A DNA stretch of 64,000 bases from NCBI RefSeq assembly GCF_000092225.1, contig NC_014158.1, forward strand, positions 3,162,001 to 3,226,000, in the 5' to 3' direction. Numbering within the stretch: position 1 is the stretch's first letter; each line of letters opens with the position of its first letter. The translations under genes were made by a program, and so were the position numbers. This document shows, piece after piece, positions 1-8,996 of this stretch. The notes under the pieces were generated by a model. That model worked only from the letters and a program-made list of their open reading frames with translations. It was not told where the DNA came from and made no database searches. This stretch comes from Tsukamurella paurometabola DSM 20162 (GTDB lineage Bacteria; Actinomycetota; Actinomycetes; Mycobacteriales; Mycobacteriaceae).

Positions 1-777
1 GGTTCCCGGCTGGTCGCCGAGCAGCACCGCTGCGGGCATGGTGAGGTTCACCGTGACGGGCAGACCGTCCGCGATGTCGCGGCCGGTGATCCTGGCGAAA
101 GCCGTGTCGGCCATGATCTGTCCGCGACTGCGGCTCTCGCCTGGGGTGCCGAAGATGCTGTCGGCGGCCGTCTTCACCGCCGCATAGACGCCGACGGCTT
201 GGGCGACCGGCAGCAGGATCGATACTCGCGCCATGCAGTCCGGTGCCGGACGGATCGTGACGCGACGATCTTTCGCCGCCAGCGCCGCACGATCGACCGT
301 GGCCCGGGCATCGAGCCGATAAGCCACCTCTTTGACCTGATCCTGCAACCGTCTCAGCCCGAGCCCGGACGCCACGAAGCTCTCCCCGCACAACTCGTTG
401 TCGGCTTCGGTCTTCAGGCGGGGTTCCAGGTGCGAGACCCCGGACACGATCACCTCCACCGCCTCCGGTGAGAGGTCACCATCACGCAACCGACCCAGCG
501 TGGCGGGCAGGTCCCGTTCCAACACCGTCGCCCGCGACAGCATCGCCGCGGCCCGATGCGGCGAGACCCGCAGTGCGAGCGCCACCTCGGACGCGACACC
601 GGCCTCCCACCGCTCCTGCGCGACACCCGCCGCGATCCGCTCACACACCCGCGTGCGCAGCAACTCGACGATCAACCGGTACTGATCGAACACCACCCGC
701 GCACGCAACCGCTCCAACGCGGACAGCCCGGCGACCACATCACCGCCAGGCCCTGAGTCGCTGTTTTCCTCTTCCAT
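1..777 (-). CDS. DUF222 (13E12-repeat family) HNH-endonuclease-type protein, N-terminal part
   Basis: The frame opens at the ATG at 775-777 and runs off the left edge, so only the first 259 codons are present. The translation begins MEEENSDSGPGG and continues through the helical DUF222 domain, with a SPHRAAAMLSRA segment near residue 75 and a LSPEAVEVIVSG segment near residue 105. Family members carry a C-terminal HNH nuclease domain, which would lie outside the window. These proteins occur in many copies in actinobacterial genomes, often near mobile DNA. Their biochemical role is not firmly known. The family call is confident; nuclease activity is inferred from the family only. Confidence 0.8.
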   Translation of the reverse strand, partial: MEEENSDSGPGGDVVAGLSALERLRARVVFDQYRLIVELLRTRVCERIAAGVAQERWEAGVASEVALALRVSPHRAAAMLSRATVLERDLPATLGRLRDGDLSPEAVEVIVSGVSHLEPRLKTEADNELCGESFVASGLGLRRLQDQVKEVAYRLDARATVDRAALAAKDRRVTIRPAPDCMARVSILLPVAQAVGVYAAVKTAADSIFGTPGESRSRGQIMADTAFARITGRDIADGLPVTVNLTMPAAVLLGDQPGT

Positions 778-802
778 ACCCGAACACTACGACCACCCAC
801 TG

Positions 803-819
803 ACAAGTTTTCAACTTGT
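803..819. promoter_or_regulatory. Inverted repeat upstream of the DUF222 gene
   Basis: ACAAGTT and AACTTGT form perfect 7-bp arms around a 3-base TTC spacer, 25 bp upstream of the DUF222 start codon. This AT-rich spot stands out from the GC-rich surroundings. It may be an operator or part of the promoter. No regulator is assigned. Confidence 0.35.
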
Positions 820-955
820 AACCTCAACTCAACCAATGCTTTTGAAAGAGTGTCCCGATGCCCTCGGCATGCGTCGAGCGCGGCCACGCTGAAGCGTCTA
901 GCAGTGATGATCAACGATCTGACCGAGCGCCATCCGATGGTTGCCCGCACAGCGA

Positions 956-974
956 GCCGCCGGCGTCCGGCGGC
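956..974 (-). terminator. Strong GC hairpin downstream of the GMC oxidoreductase gene
   Basis: GCCGCCGG and CCGGCGGC form a perfect 8-bp stem with a 3-base loop, 32 bp past the stop codon of the minus-strand GMC gene. No T tract follows, which is usual for actinobacterial terminators. The rest of 778-1006 shows no gene I can support. Confidence 0.4.
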
Positions 975-1006
975 ACCCTCGCACCACACCGGCCGACACC
1001 GGGAAC

Positions 1007-2953
1007 TCAGGTCATCCGCGCGGCAAGGCGGCAGGCGTTCATGTACGCGATCGCCTCCACGGAGATCATCGGATTGACCCCGCTGGGTGTGGGGAAGCAC
1101 GACGCATCGGCGACCACCAGGTTCGGCACCTCCCAGGTGGCGCCGTCGGGATCCGTGGCCGATGTCTTCGGGCTCCCGCCCATCGCCGCGGTGCCCATGA
1201 TGTGAAGAGCGGCCATCAAACAGCGACCTGGCGCATACCCCTGTTCCTGTGCGGCGGCGGCGAATCCGTCGAGCGGACCGGGCAGCGTGGCCGCCACCCG
1301 GACCTGGTGCGCCGACCGCACCGAGCTCGCTCCAGCCGCGGCAAGGATCTGGGCGGCCCCGACGATGCCGCGGTGCATGTGCGCCGCATCGTGATCGTTG
1401 ATCCGGTAATGCGCCACGGGTTCACCGTTCCGCCCCACGGCGACCCGACCGCTCCCGGTATCGCGCGTGATCACCCCCACCACACCGAGATTGCGCAGCG
1501 CACGCATCTCCTCCGCCAGCTGTTCCGCCGAGTGCCAGGGCTGGAAGATCGCAGCCGCGCCGGGATGCATCGGACCGGTCTCGTAGATCACGCCGTACCC
1601 GCGGCCGTCGAGATCGGCGTGCTCGGTCGAGTATCGCGTCTGCAGGCCGCCCTCCCAGGGCCGGATGTCCTCGTCGAATCGGCCCGCGACCGCGGTCGCC
1701 GGATGCAGCCGCAGATTCGCGCCGATCTGCTTGTTACGCAGTCCCGACCGGCGCAGGAGTGCCGGCGTCTGGAGCGTCCCCGCCGCGACCACGACCGCCT
1801 TCGCCGCGACGATGAGCGGCGCACCGTCGGACATGACCGCCTCGACGCCGGTCGCCCGGCCCCGCTCGACCCGCACTCGCCGCACGTCGGCCCCCACCAC
1901 GATGCGTGCTCCACCGTCGGCGGCGTCCTGCAGCCAGGTCTTCGCAGTCGACTGTTTGGCGCCGATCCGGCAGCCGTAGCCGCATCGTCCGCATTCCACT
2001 CCCTGATCGCAGCCGACCACGTTGCGCGGCATGGCATCGCAGTGCCAACCCAGCGCCCGCAGCCCGCGTTCCATCACGGCGTCGCGGTGCGCGATCCGGT
2101 CGTGATCGGTATTCACCGACAGTCGCTGCTGCACAGCCGCCAGCGCGCGGTCGTACTCCTCGCCGGCGAACTGGGTGGCGCCGAGCCCGGCCCATTCGGC
2201 CCGCACGTGATCCGGGGTGGGGAACGACGTTGTCCAGTTGACCACGGTTCCGCCACCCAGGGTGCCGCCCGCCATGAGCGAGAGCTGTCCTTCTTTCGTC
2301 GCGGCGGGTGGGCCCGCGTACAGGGACGTGAGCGCCTCCAGTTCGCCCGCGCCGAAGTCCCGGTCATCGTGGTAGCCGCCCTTCTCCAGCACCACCACGT
2401 CCAGCCCCGCGGCAGTGAGCACGGCGGCCGCGGTACCGCCACCGGCGCCCGACCCCACGATCACCACATCGGCCGTGAGCGCGGCGCCGCCCGGCGGCAC
2501 GACCAACGGCGTGATCGGCCGCGGCGGCGCATCGGGGAGCGGACCGAAGGCCTCCGGATACCCGATGGCGGCGCGCACCGCGGTGGCATCCGGCGCGATG
2601 TAGTAGGCACCGATGAGCAGCGAACGCAGCCCCTGGAAGATCGATCGCTTCGCTCCGACCGACGACGAGCCCCAGCGCAGCAGGGCCGCCTCGCGTTCGG
2701 CCGGTGAGACGGCGGAGAATCGCCGCGGGCCGATCCCGTGCACCATCCCCATCCCTGGGGTGTCCCACAGATCGAGGAAGATCTTCATCTCCCGGAGCTC
2801 ACCCGGCAGCAGTTTGTGCTCGGCGGTACGCGTCACTGTCGCCATGTAGTCGAGATCGCGGGGAGCGGGCGCACCGTCGCCTCCCGGGACGAGGGTCTCC
2901 GCGATCGCGAGGAGCGCCTGGGCCTGACGGGGCGTGAACGTGTCTGAGGTCAC
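1007..2953 (-). CDS. GMC-family FAD-dependent oxidoreductase
   Basis: A 648-residue protein of the glucose-methanol-choline oxidoreductase superfamily, expected to oxidise an alcohol or sterol-like substrate with FAD. The first 150 residues form a helical extension. The Rossmann motif VGSGAGGG lies near residue 167. A cysteine-rich GCDQGVECGRCGYGC segment typical of the long-chain alcohol oxidase branch lies near the middle. The C-terminal part has the active-site region ALHIMGTAAMG and the SGVNPM motif with its histidine/asparagine pair. The start is a GTG 5 bases past the thiQ stop, so the gene probably shares the transporter transcript. The substrate cannot be told from sequence. Confidence 0.85.
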   Translation of the reverse strand: MTSDTFTPRQAQALLAIAETLVPGGDGAPAPRDLDYMATVTRTAEHKLLPGELREMKIFLDLWDTPGMGMVHGIGPRRFSAVSPAEREAALLRWGSSSVGAKRSIFQGLRSLLIGAYYIAPDATAVRAAIGYPEAFGPLPDAPPRPITPLVVPPGGAALTADVVIVGSGAGGGTAAAVLTAAGLDVVVLEKGGYHDDRDFGAGELEALTSLYAGPPAATKEGQLSLMAGGTLGGGTVVNWTTSFPTPDHVRAEWAGLGATQFAGEEYDRALAAVQQRLSVNTDHDRIAHRDAVMERGLRALGWHCDAMPRNVVGCDQGVECGRCGYGCRIGAKQSTAKTWLQDAADGGARIVVGADVRRVRVERGRATGVEAVMSDGAPLIVAAKAVVVAAGTLQTPALLRRSGLRNKQIGANLRLHPATAVAGRFDEDIRPWEGGLQTRYSTEHADLDGRGYGVIYETGPMHPGAAAIFQPWHSAEQLAEEMRALRNLGVVGVITRDTGSGRVAVGRNGEPVAHYRINDHDAAHMHRGIVGAAQILAAAGASSVRSAHQVRVAATLPGPLDGFAAAAQEQGYAPGRCLMAALHIMGTAAMGGSPKTSATDPDGATWEVPNLVVADASCFPTPSGVNPMISVEAIAYMNACRLAARMT

Positions 2954-2957
2954 ACCC

Positions 2958-3971
2958 CTATCCGATCACAGCAACCCGTCGAGGGTTGAGCGAAACCTGC
3001 ACCGTGTCGCCATCGGGCGGGGCGGTGTCACCGTACGCATCCACCCGGAGCTCACCGTCGCCAGTGTCCACGGCGACGGTGATCCGCACCCCGTCGGCGG
3101 TGGGCATCGAGCCCGTGACCAGTGCCGGAACCCCGCGCGCCTGGATCACCACCGACCCCGGACGCAGCCCCAGCGCGAACGTGCCGTCCGGGCAGTCGAC
3201 GAGAATGGGGCCGAGCACGGTCTGTGCGTGGCCCGCTTCGACGCGGGCGTCGATCTGCGTCGAGTAGCCGAGGAACCTGGCTACCTCGGGCGTCTTGGGC
3301 CGCCGCCACAACCGAGTGGGCTCGTCGGATTGCACGATCCGCCCGGCGGTCATCACGGCCACGGTGTCCGCGAGCTCGACGGCCTCGTGGTGGTCGTGGG
3401 TCACGATCAGGGCCGGGGTACCGGTGTCGCGCAGGATGCGGCGCAGATCACCCGCGAGGCGATCGCGGAGCTGTCGGTCGAGGGCGGACAGGGGCTCGTC
3501 GAGCAGCAGGAGCCGCGGGCGCGGCGCAAGCGCCCGGGCCAGTGCCACGCGCTGCTGCTGCCCACCGGACAGCGCGCCCACGGGTCGCGATCCCAGCCCC
3601 GGCAGCCCGACCAGTTCGAGCAGTTCGGTCACCCGGGCATCGGCGTCGTCGCGGTTCCAGTGGTGCCGCTGCAATCCGTAGCGGATGTTGCCGGCGACGT
3701 CCCGGTGCCCGAACAGCTGGCCGTCCTGGAAGACCATGCCGAAACCGCGGCGGTGGGTGGGGGTCCGCGCGAGATCGTCACCGTCCCAGAGGACTCGGCC
3801 GCTCGAGAGCGGTTCCAGTCCGGCGACGGCGCGCAGCAGGGTCGATTTCCCGCAGCCCGACGGTCCGAGCAACGCCGTCACCGGGGCGCCGGGCACGCCG
3901 ACGGCGAGCGAGACCTCGTCGACCGCGGTGCGGGAGCCGTAGCGGACCGTGGCCTCGTCGATCGTGAGCAT
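2958..3971 (-). CDS. thiQ: ABC transporter ATP-binding protein, probable thiamine importer ThiQ
   Basis: A 337-residue ATPase. Walker A is GPSGCGKST near residue 36, the signature is LSGGQQQR, Walker B is LLLLDEPLSALD, and the switch histidine is in IVTHDHHEA. About 100 residues follow the nucleotide-binding domain and resemble the TOBE-like regulatory domain of iron and polyamine importer ATPases. It starts 12 bp after the permease stop behind a textbook AAGGAGG ribosome site. With thiP and thiB upstream it forms a complete importer. Substrate assignment rests on the binding protein; ferric iron is the main alternative. Confidence 0.82.
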   Translation of the reverse strand: MLTIDEATVRYGSRTAVDEVSLAVGVPGAPVTALLGPSGCGKSTLLRAVAGLEPLSSGRVLWDGDDLARTPTHRRGFGMVFQDGQLFGHRDVAGNIRYGLQRHHWNRDDADARVTELLELVGLPGLGSRPVGALSGGQQQRVALARALAPRPRLLLLDEPLSALDRQLRDRLAGDLRRILRDTGTPALIVTHDHHEAVELADTVAVMTAGRIVQSDEPTRLWRRPKTPEVARFLGYSTQIDARVEAGHAQTVLGPILVDCPDGTFALGLRPGSVVIQARGVPALVTGSMPTADGVRITVAVDTGDGELRVDAYGDTAPPDGDTVQVSLNPRRVAVIG

Positions 3972-3982
3972 TGTTCGCCTCC

Positions 3983-5581
3983 TTAGAATTCCGCCTGGCC
4001 GGCACCGTCGCGCCGGAGTGCCTCGACCGCAGCGATCACCGCCACGGTGGCCGCGATGAGCAGAACCGAGCAGGCCGCGGCGAGCGCGGCGCTCTCGTAG
4101 CCGGGCCGGGCCATGATGCGACCGATCAGGACCGGTAGCGTCATCTGGCCCGGCTGCACCAGGAAGCTCGCCGCACCGAACTCCCCCAGGGTCACCACGT
4201 ACGCGAACCCGGCTGCCACGGCCACGGATCGGCCGATCACGGGCAGATCGACCGTGGTGAAGACCCGCACCGGCGAGGCCCCGAGGACGGCGGCGGCCTG
4301 TCGCTGCCGCGGATCGACGGCGGCCAGCGCGGGCACCAGCACCCGTACTACCAGTGGTACCGCGACCAGGGCCTGGACGAAGGGCAACACCGCCGGGGAT
4401 TCGCGCATTGCCGGGAGCGATTGCAGCGCCAGCAGATAGCCGAAGCCGAGTGTCACCGCACTCACCCCCAGCGGGAGCATCACGACGGCGTCGGCGAACC
4501 GGCTGAGGAGACCCGACGACCGCGAGATGGCGATGGCGGCCAGTCCACCGACGATGAGCGCGATCGCCCCCGCCTGGATCGCGGTCAGCAGCGACATCTG
4601 CAGGGCCTTGAGCGGCACCACGCCGTTCACGTTCTCACCCAGGCGCCGGTAGGCACCGAGACTCAGACCTGTTGCGGCGTCGGGCCGCAGCGAGCGCAGC
4701 ACGAGCGAGACCATCGGATAGGCGAGCAGTACGGTCGACACGGGCACGCCGATGAGCACGGCGATCCGGGTCCCTCGACCGGGCCGGGAAGGCAGTGCGG
4801 CCGACGACGCCGGCCGGCTGCCGCGGTGCCGCAGTGCCGCACTCACCAGCACGGCGATCACCACGATCGCGATCTGCACCAGTGCGAGTAGCGCGGCGGT
4901 GCGCAGGTCGAAGGCACCGACCACCTCCTGGTAGACCGCGGTCTCCAGGGTGCGGAATCGGCTACCGCCCACCACCAGCACGATGCCGAAGCTGGTGGCG
5001 CAGAACAGGAAGACCACCGACGCCGCCGAGGCGATCGCGGGGGCCAGCGCCGGCATCGTCGCGGTCATGAAGGCGCGGACCGGGTTCGCTCCCAGCGTCC
5101 GGGCCGCCTGCGCCGCACGCGGATCGAGGCCGGCCCACACCCCACCGACGATGCGCGCCACCACCGAAACGTTGAAATAGGCGTGCGCGATGAGCACCGC
5201 CCAGACCGTCTCGGACAGGCCGAGGAAACCGAGCCCGCCCTCCGCGGCGAACAGGGTGCGGAAGGCCACGCCGACGACCACCGTCGGCAGCACGAAGGGC
5301 ACCGTCGCCAGCACCCGGACGATCCACTGACCGCGGAACCGGGCGCGAGCGGTGAGCCACGCCAGCGGCAGGCCGAGGACCACGGTGAGCAGGGTCGACG
5401 CGGCGGCCTGCCACATGGTGAACCACACCAGACCGACACCGCCGGCGCCGGTGAATCCGTCCCAGGGCGGGGGTCCGTCGGTGGTGAGACCGCGGGCGAT
5501 GATCGCGCCCACCGGCCAGAGGAAGAAGACGCCGATGAACAGCAGCGGCGCCGCGATCAGGGCGTATCGCGCCCGGGTCAC
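3983..5581 (-). CDS. thiP: Two-domain ABC permease, probable thiamine importer ThiP
   Basis: A 532-residue fused permease carrying two binding-protein-dependent inner-membrane domains in tandem (about residues 50-260 and 320-520), each with several membrane segments and an EAA-like coupling loop (ARTLGANPVRAF; AAVLGASPVRVF). That double arrangement is usual for ThiP and FbpB permeases. The frame is open further upstream, into the thiB coding region, but the GTG at 5581 gives the sequence VTRARYALIAAPLLF, which leads straight into the first membrane helix. It lies 22 bases past the thiB stop. Confidence 0.82.
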   Translation of the reverse strand: MTRARYALIAAPLLFIGVFFLWPVGAIIARGLTTDGPPPWDGFTGAGGVGLVWFTMWQAAASTLLTVVLGLPLAWLTARARFRGQWIVRVLATVPFVLPTVVVGVAFRTLFAAEGGLGFLGLSETVWAVLIAHAYFNVSVVARIVGGVWAGLDPRAAQAARTLGANPVRAFMTATMPALAPAIASAASVVFLFCATSFGIVLVVGGSRFRTLETAVYQEVVGAFDLRTAALLALVQIAIVVIAVLVSAALRHRGSRPASSAALPSRPGRGTRIAVLIGVPVSTVLLAYPMVSLVLRSLRPDAATGLSLGAYRRLGENVNGVVPLKALQMSLLTAIQAGAIALIVGGLAAIAISRSSGLLSRFADAVVMLPLGVSAVTLGFGYLLALQSLPAMRESPAVLPFVQALVAVPLVVRVLVPALAAVDPRQRQAAAVLGASPVRVFTTVDLPVIGRSVAVAAGFAYVVTLGEFGAASFLVQPGQMTLPVLIGRIMARPGYESAALAAACSVLLIAATVAVIAAVEALRRDGAGQAEF

Positions 5582-5603
5582 CGGCCGGTTTCCATCAGCC
5601 GGT

Positions 5604-6665
5604 TCACCGTCCCATGATCTGCCGCCAGTCGCGGACCCAGCCGTCGCGCTCGTCGGCGATCCGATCGGCCGGGAGCGTGGCCGGACGCTGCGGCACGGGC
5701 GCGAACTTCTGCCAGGACGCCGGCAGCGGCACCTCACGAGTCACCGGGTACACGTACATCGCATCCGGTATCGCTCCCTGCGCGCGCGGCGTGAGCAGGA
5801 AGTCGATCAGTTTGCGCGCCCCCTCGGGGTTCTTGGTACCGCGCAGCACACCGGCGTATTCGACCTGCCGGAAGCAGGTGTCCAGCAGGGCTTTCGTGGG
5901 CGGCGGTGCGCCGTCCTTGCCCACCTCCGCGACGGGCGAGCTGGCGTAGGACACCACGATCGGCCGCGGACCCCTGCCCGACGATCCGGAGAAATCGGTG
6001 GAGTAGGCGGTGCTCCAGTTCGGGACCACGGAGACGTCGTTGCCCCGCAGTGCGGTCCAGTAGTCCTTCCAGCCGTCACCGAGCGCGGCGACGGTGCCGG
6101 CGAGGAAGGCCATTCCCGGCGAGGCCGTCTCGGGATGCTCGACCACGGTGAGGCCGCGGTACTTCGGGTCCGCGAGATCCCGGTAGGTCGCCGGCTCGGG
6201 CAGTCCCTTGTCCTGGAAGTAGCGGGTATCGATGTTCACGCAGACGTCGCCGAAGTCGATCGCGGTGAGTCCGCCGATGCCGTCGAGCGCGTAGTCCGCC
6301 GCCCCGTTCGCGGCGGCGGGTGAGGTGTAGTCGTCGAAGACACCGGCGCGAGCGGGCCGGGCCGCATAGGTGTTATCCACGCCGAAGGCCACGTCGCCGG
6401 GCGGATTCCCCGGGGTCAGAGCGAGTTTGGTGGCCAGCTCACCGCCGTCGCCCAGGGCCACGGTCTTCAGCTCCAGGCCGGTCTGCCGGGTGAACTCGGC
6501 GGTCACGTCGTCGGGCAGGCTGAAACTATCGTGGGTGACCAGAGTGACGGTCCCGGTGGCCGCCGGTGCGCCGCTCGGCGCCGACGGTGCGGTATCCGTC
6601 GCGCAGGCGCTCAGCGCCAGGGTCGCCGCCGTGAGGACGAGGCCGATCCGCGCGAGGTTCTTCAT
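5604..6665 (-). CDS. thiB: ABC transporter substrate-binding lipoprotein, thiamine type
   Basis: A 353-residue periplasmic-type binding protein with a lipoprotein signal peptide. The hydrophobic stretch ends in the lipobox LSAC at about residue 20, so the mature protein is membrane-anchored. The opening of the mature domain, VTLVTHDSFSL, matches the start typical of TbpA/ThiB proteins, and the later GDVAFGVDNTYAARPARAG segment fits the same family. Length is normal. It is the first gene of the thiB-thiP-thiQ set, starting 4 bp after the stop of the GT87 gene. I see no TPP riboswitch-like leader, and the tight spacing leaves no room for one here. Confidence 0.82.
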   Translation of the reverse strand: MKNLARIGLVLTAATLALSACATDTAPSAPSGAPAATGTVTLVTHDSFSLPDDVTAEFTRQTGLELKTVALGDGGELATKLALTPGNPPGDVAFGVDNTYAARPARAGVFDDYTSPAAANGAADYALDGIGGLTAIDFGDVCVNIDTRYFQDKGLPEPATYRDLADPKYRGLTVVEHPETASPGMAFLAGTVAALGDGWKDYWTALRGNDVSVVPNWSTAYSTDFSGSSGRGPRPIVVSYASSPVAEVGKDGAPPPTKALLDTCFRQVEYAGVLRGTKNPEGARKLIDFLLTPRAQGAIPDAMYVYPVTREVPLPASWQKFAPVPQRPATLPADRIADERDGWVRDWRQIMGR

Positions 6666-6669
6666 CGGC

Positions 6670-7974
6670 TCAGACTACGGCCTGGAGGCGTCGGCGCTGC
6701 GCGAGGATCAGGGCGATCAGACCGATCGCCGCGCCCAGACCCTGCGCCATGAACAGGGCCCACACCGGACCGTCGCTCAGCCCGAGCCAGCCGAGCACAT
6801 CGTCGGTGTAGTGCACCCCGACGAGTCCGACCACGACGAATGTGCCCGCGAGTGCCGTCGACCACGGTGTGTATCCGGCGCCCGCGCCGCTGAACCGGTG
6901 GTCGCCAAGTCGGCCGAGCGGGCCGTGCACCACCCAGATCAGCAGCGGCACGATCCACACCCAGTGGTGGATCCACGAGATCGGCGACCCCAGGAGCCCG
7001 AGCAACTGCACGAGCACCAGAGCGATGAGGGCGTCGCCCCGGCGCACCACCCACCAGGCGGCGAACAACAGCAGTGCCGCAACGGCGAGGCCCACCATCC
7101 ACGCGGCGCCGGTACCCACGTCGTGGCCGGCGAACCGGGAGATCGCGCCGCGCAACGATTGGTTGTCGGGTTTGGCGGGGTCGCCGATCGGTCCGGTATC
7201 GCCGAGAAGCACGGTGAAGTAGCGCCGGGTCTCCGAGGGCAGCAGCAGGTAGCTGAAGCCGACGGTAGCGCCGAAGGTGAGGCCCGAGAACACGGCGGCC
7301 CAGGGTCGGCCGCGAGAGAGGAGGAACAGCCCGCCCACGGCGGGGGTGAGCTTGATGCCGGCGGCGATCCCGATCAGGGCGCCCGAGGCACCGTCGACCC
7401 GCTGCGGCCGCAGCACGAGCGCGGGCGGGCCCGCCTCGGTGCGCGCGATCAGGTACGCGGCCCACACGCCGAGCGCCATGAGGACCACGTTGATCTGGCC
7501 GTAGTCGAGATTGGTGCGCACGGGATCGATCCACAGCGCACCGGCGGTCCAGAACAGGGCGTGTTCGACGGGAACGTCGCCCAGGCGCGACGGGGCGCCG
7601 CGGCCGGCCGCCAGGATCGCCAGGCTCATCCGCACCACAAGGAACAACAGCCCCGCGGTGAGGAGCACCCAGGCGACCGCGACCACCGGGAACGGCAGGA
7701 ACTTCAGCGGGTAGAAGCACAGCGCGGCGAACGGTGGATAGGTGAACGGCAGCGGCTGCTGCGGGGTGTAATCGGTGAGCGCGAAGTCGTACAGCGTCCC
7801 ATCGGCGACACGCTGCGCCGCCTCGTAGTACACCCGCAGGTCGACGAAGTTGAAGTTGTGCTGGCCTGCCGCGATCCACACGAATCTCGCCGCCAGCGAG
7901 AGCAGGAACACCGCGAGCGCCCAACGGCGCAGGGTGCCGCGGGACGTCGGGCCGGAGTGGTCGGACGTCGTCAC
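6670..7974 (-). CDS. GT87-family polyprenyl-phosphate mannosyltransferase-like membrane protein
   Basis: A polytopic membrane protein of about 434 residues from the DUF2029/GT87 family, which includes mycobacterial PimE and lipoarabinomannan mannosyltransferases that use polyprenyl-phosphomannose. The first extracytoplasmic loop has FVDLRVYYEAAQ, with the aspartate placed like the family's catalytic residue. Later motifs are TYPPFAALCFYP, LDYGQINVVLM and SPISWIHHWVW, all typical of the family. I chose the GTG at 7974 (VTTSDHSGPTS); the frame is open to 8082. A role in cell-envelope glycolipid synthesis is inferred from the family. Confidence 0.78.
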   Translation of the reverse strand: MTTSDHSGPTSRGTLRRWALAVFLLSLAARFVWIAAGQHNFNFVDLRVYYEAAQRVADGTLYDFALTDYTPQQPLPFTYPPFAALCFYPLKFLPFPVVAVAWVLLTAGLLFLVVRMSLAILAAGRGAPSRLGDVPVEHALFWTAGALWIDPVRTNLDYGQINVVLMALGVWAAYLIARTEAGPPALVLRPQRVDGASGALIGIAAGIKLTPAVGGLFLLSRGRPWAAVFSGLTFGATVGFSYLLLPSETRRYFTVLLGDTGPIGDPAKPDNQSLRGAISRFAGHDVGTGAAWMVGLAVAALLLFAAWWVVRRGDALIALVLVQLLGLLGSPISWIHHWVWIVPLLIWVVHGPLGRLGDHRFSGAGAGYTPWSTALAGTFVVVGLVGVHYTDDVLGWLGLSDGPVWALFMAQGLGAAIGLIALILAQRRRLQAVV

Positions 7975-8093
7975 GGGGCACCAGACTACCTGCGTCGCGC
8001 CGTCGACCGGCGGGCCCGTGACGTCGGTGTTCACCATCGGCGAACGGCGAACCCGGTCACACGCCATTGCGCGACACGCCAACCGTCTGGACC

Positions 8094-8861
8094 ATGGAGC
8101 GGGTGAGTTCAGCAGCCCAGCCCGCCGTCCCCGAACAGTCCGCTCTGCGTGCGGCCGTTTCCGGGGTCCGCGCCTACGTCGACATCGCGGTCGTCGTCGG
8201 CGTACTCGTGGCCACCAACCTGGTGGCGCACTTCACGGGCAGCTGGGCCGCGCTGCTGGCCGTCCCGATCTCGGCGGCGGTGCTGCTGGGCATCGCTCGC
8301 TACCGCGGCCTGGACTGGCACGAGCTGGGGCTGGGCCGCGAGCACTGGCGTTCCGGCGCGAAGTACGCCGCCGCGGCGGTGTTCATCGTCGCCACCGTGA
8401 TCATCGTGGGCGCGCTGCTCCCGGTGACCCGCGGCTTGTTCCTCAACGACCGCTACGCGACGTTCTCCACGGCGATCATCGCGTCGATGGTGATCATCCC
8501 GCTGCAGACGGTGATCCCCGAGGAGATCGCCTTCCGCGGCGCACTGCACGGCACGCTGTCGCGGGCGATGAAGTTCCGCTGGGTGGTGGTGACCGGTTCG
8601 CTGCTCTTCGGGTTCTGGCACATCGCCTCGTCACTCGGTCTCACCGCCGGCAACGCCGGGCTCACCAAGATCCTCGGCAGCGGCCCCCTGGCACAGATCG
8701 CGGGAATCGCCGGAGCGGTGCTCGCGACCGCGCTCGCCGGTTACGTCTTCACCTGGCTGCGCACCCGCAGCGGCTCTCTCATCGCGCCCATCGCGCTGCA
8801 CTGGTGCCTCAACGGCGCCGGCGCGCTGGCCGCCGCCTTCGCCTGGCAGCTCCTGCGCTGA
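8094..8861 (+). CDS. CPBP-family (CAAX/Abi) intramembrane metalloprotease
   Basis: A membrane protein of about 255 residues. The diagnostic motifs are EEIAFRG (motif 1, the glutamate pair and arginine), FWHIA (motif 2) and LHWCLN (motif 3), which together supply the metal and catalytic residues of CAAX-processing-type proteases. At least six hydrophobic segments are visible. The start is ambiguous: ATG at 8094, or GTG at 8103 with GGAG just upstream. It is divergent from the GT87 gene. The bacterial substrates of most such proteins are unknown; some act in bacteriocin immunity. Confidence 0.82.
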   Translation: MERVSSAAQPAVPEQSALRAAVSGVRAYVDIAVVVGVLVATNLVAHFTGSWAALLAVPISAAVLLGIARYRGLDWHELGLGREHWRSGAKYAAAAVFIVATVIIVGALLPVTRGLFLNDRYATFSTAIIASMVIIPLQTVIPEEIAFRGALHGTLSRAMKFRWVVVTGSLLFGFWHIASSLGLTAGNAGLTKILGSGPLAQIAGIAGAVLATALAGYVFTWLRTRSGSLIAPIALHWCLNGAGALAAAFAWQLLR

Positions 8862-8868
8862 CCATTCC

Positions 8869-8888
8869 CCGAGCCTCGCTTCGCTCGG
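8869..8888 (+). terminator. Hairpin downstream of the CPBP protease gene
   Basis: CCGAGC and GCTCGG pair around an 8-base loop, starting 8 bp after the stop codon. No T tract follows. A plausible terminator. Confidence 0.4.
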
Positions 8889-8894
8889 GCCGCG

Positions 8895-8979
8895 CTCCCT
8901 AGCGGGGAGCACACGTCCCTAGGTCCATTGACATGGGGAGCGCACACCGCCCTAGGGAGAAGACGCTCCCGCTAGGGAC
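8895..8979. repeat. Cluster of CCCTAGCGGG-type short palindromic repeats
   Basis: Four related elements sit in 85 bp: CTCCCTAGCGGGGAG (8895-8909, itself a 5-bp stem with 5-base loop), GTCCCTAGG (8915-8923), CCCTAGGGAG (8950-8959) and CTCCCGCTAGGGAC (8966-8979, inverted). The same core recurs on the other side of the neighbouring gene at 10052-10230. I do not recognise the family. Confidence 0.6.
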
Positions 8980-8996
8980 GAGCGGGCGGGGACGGA

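Noticed and set aside
941-2707. A 588-codon plus-strand open frame.
   Set aside because: Antisense to the GMC oxidoreductase; composition is arginine/histidine-rich shadow sequence.
6600-6700. A TPP riboswitch before the thiamine importer.
   Set aside because: thiB begins 4 bp after the previous stop and the preceding sequence is coding. No THI-box-like conserved elements are recognisable.
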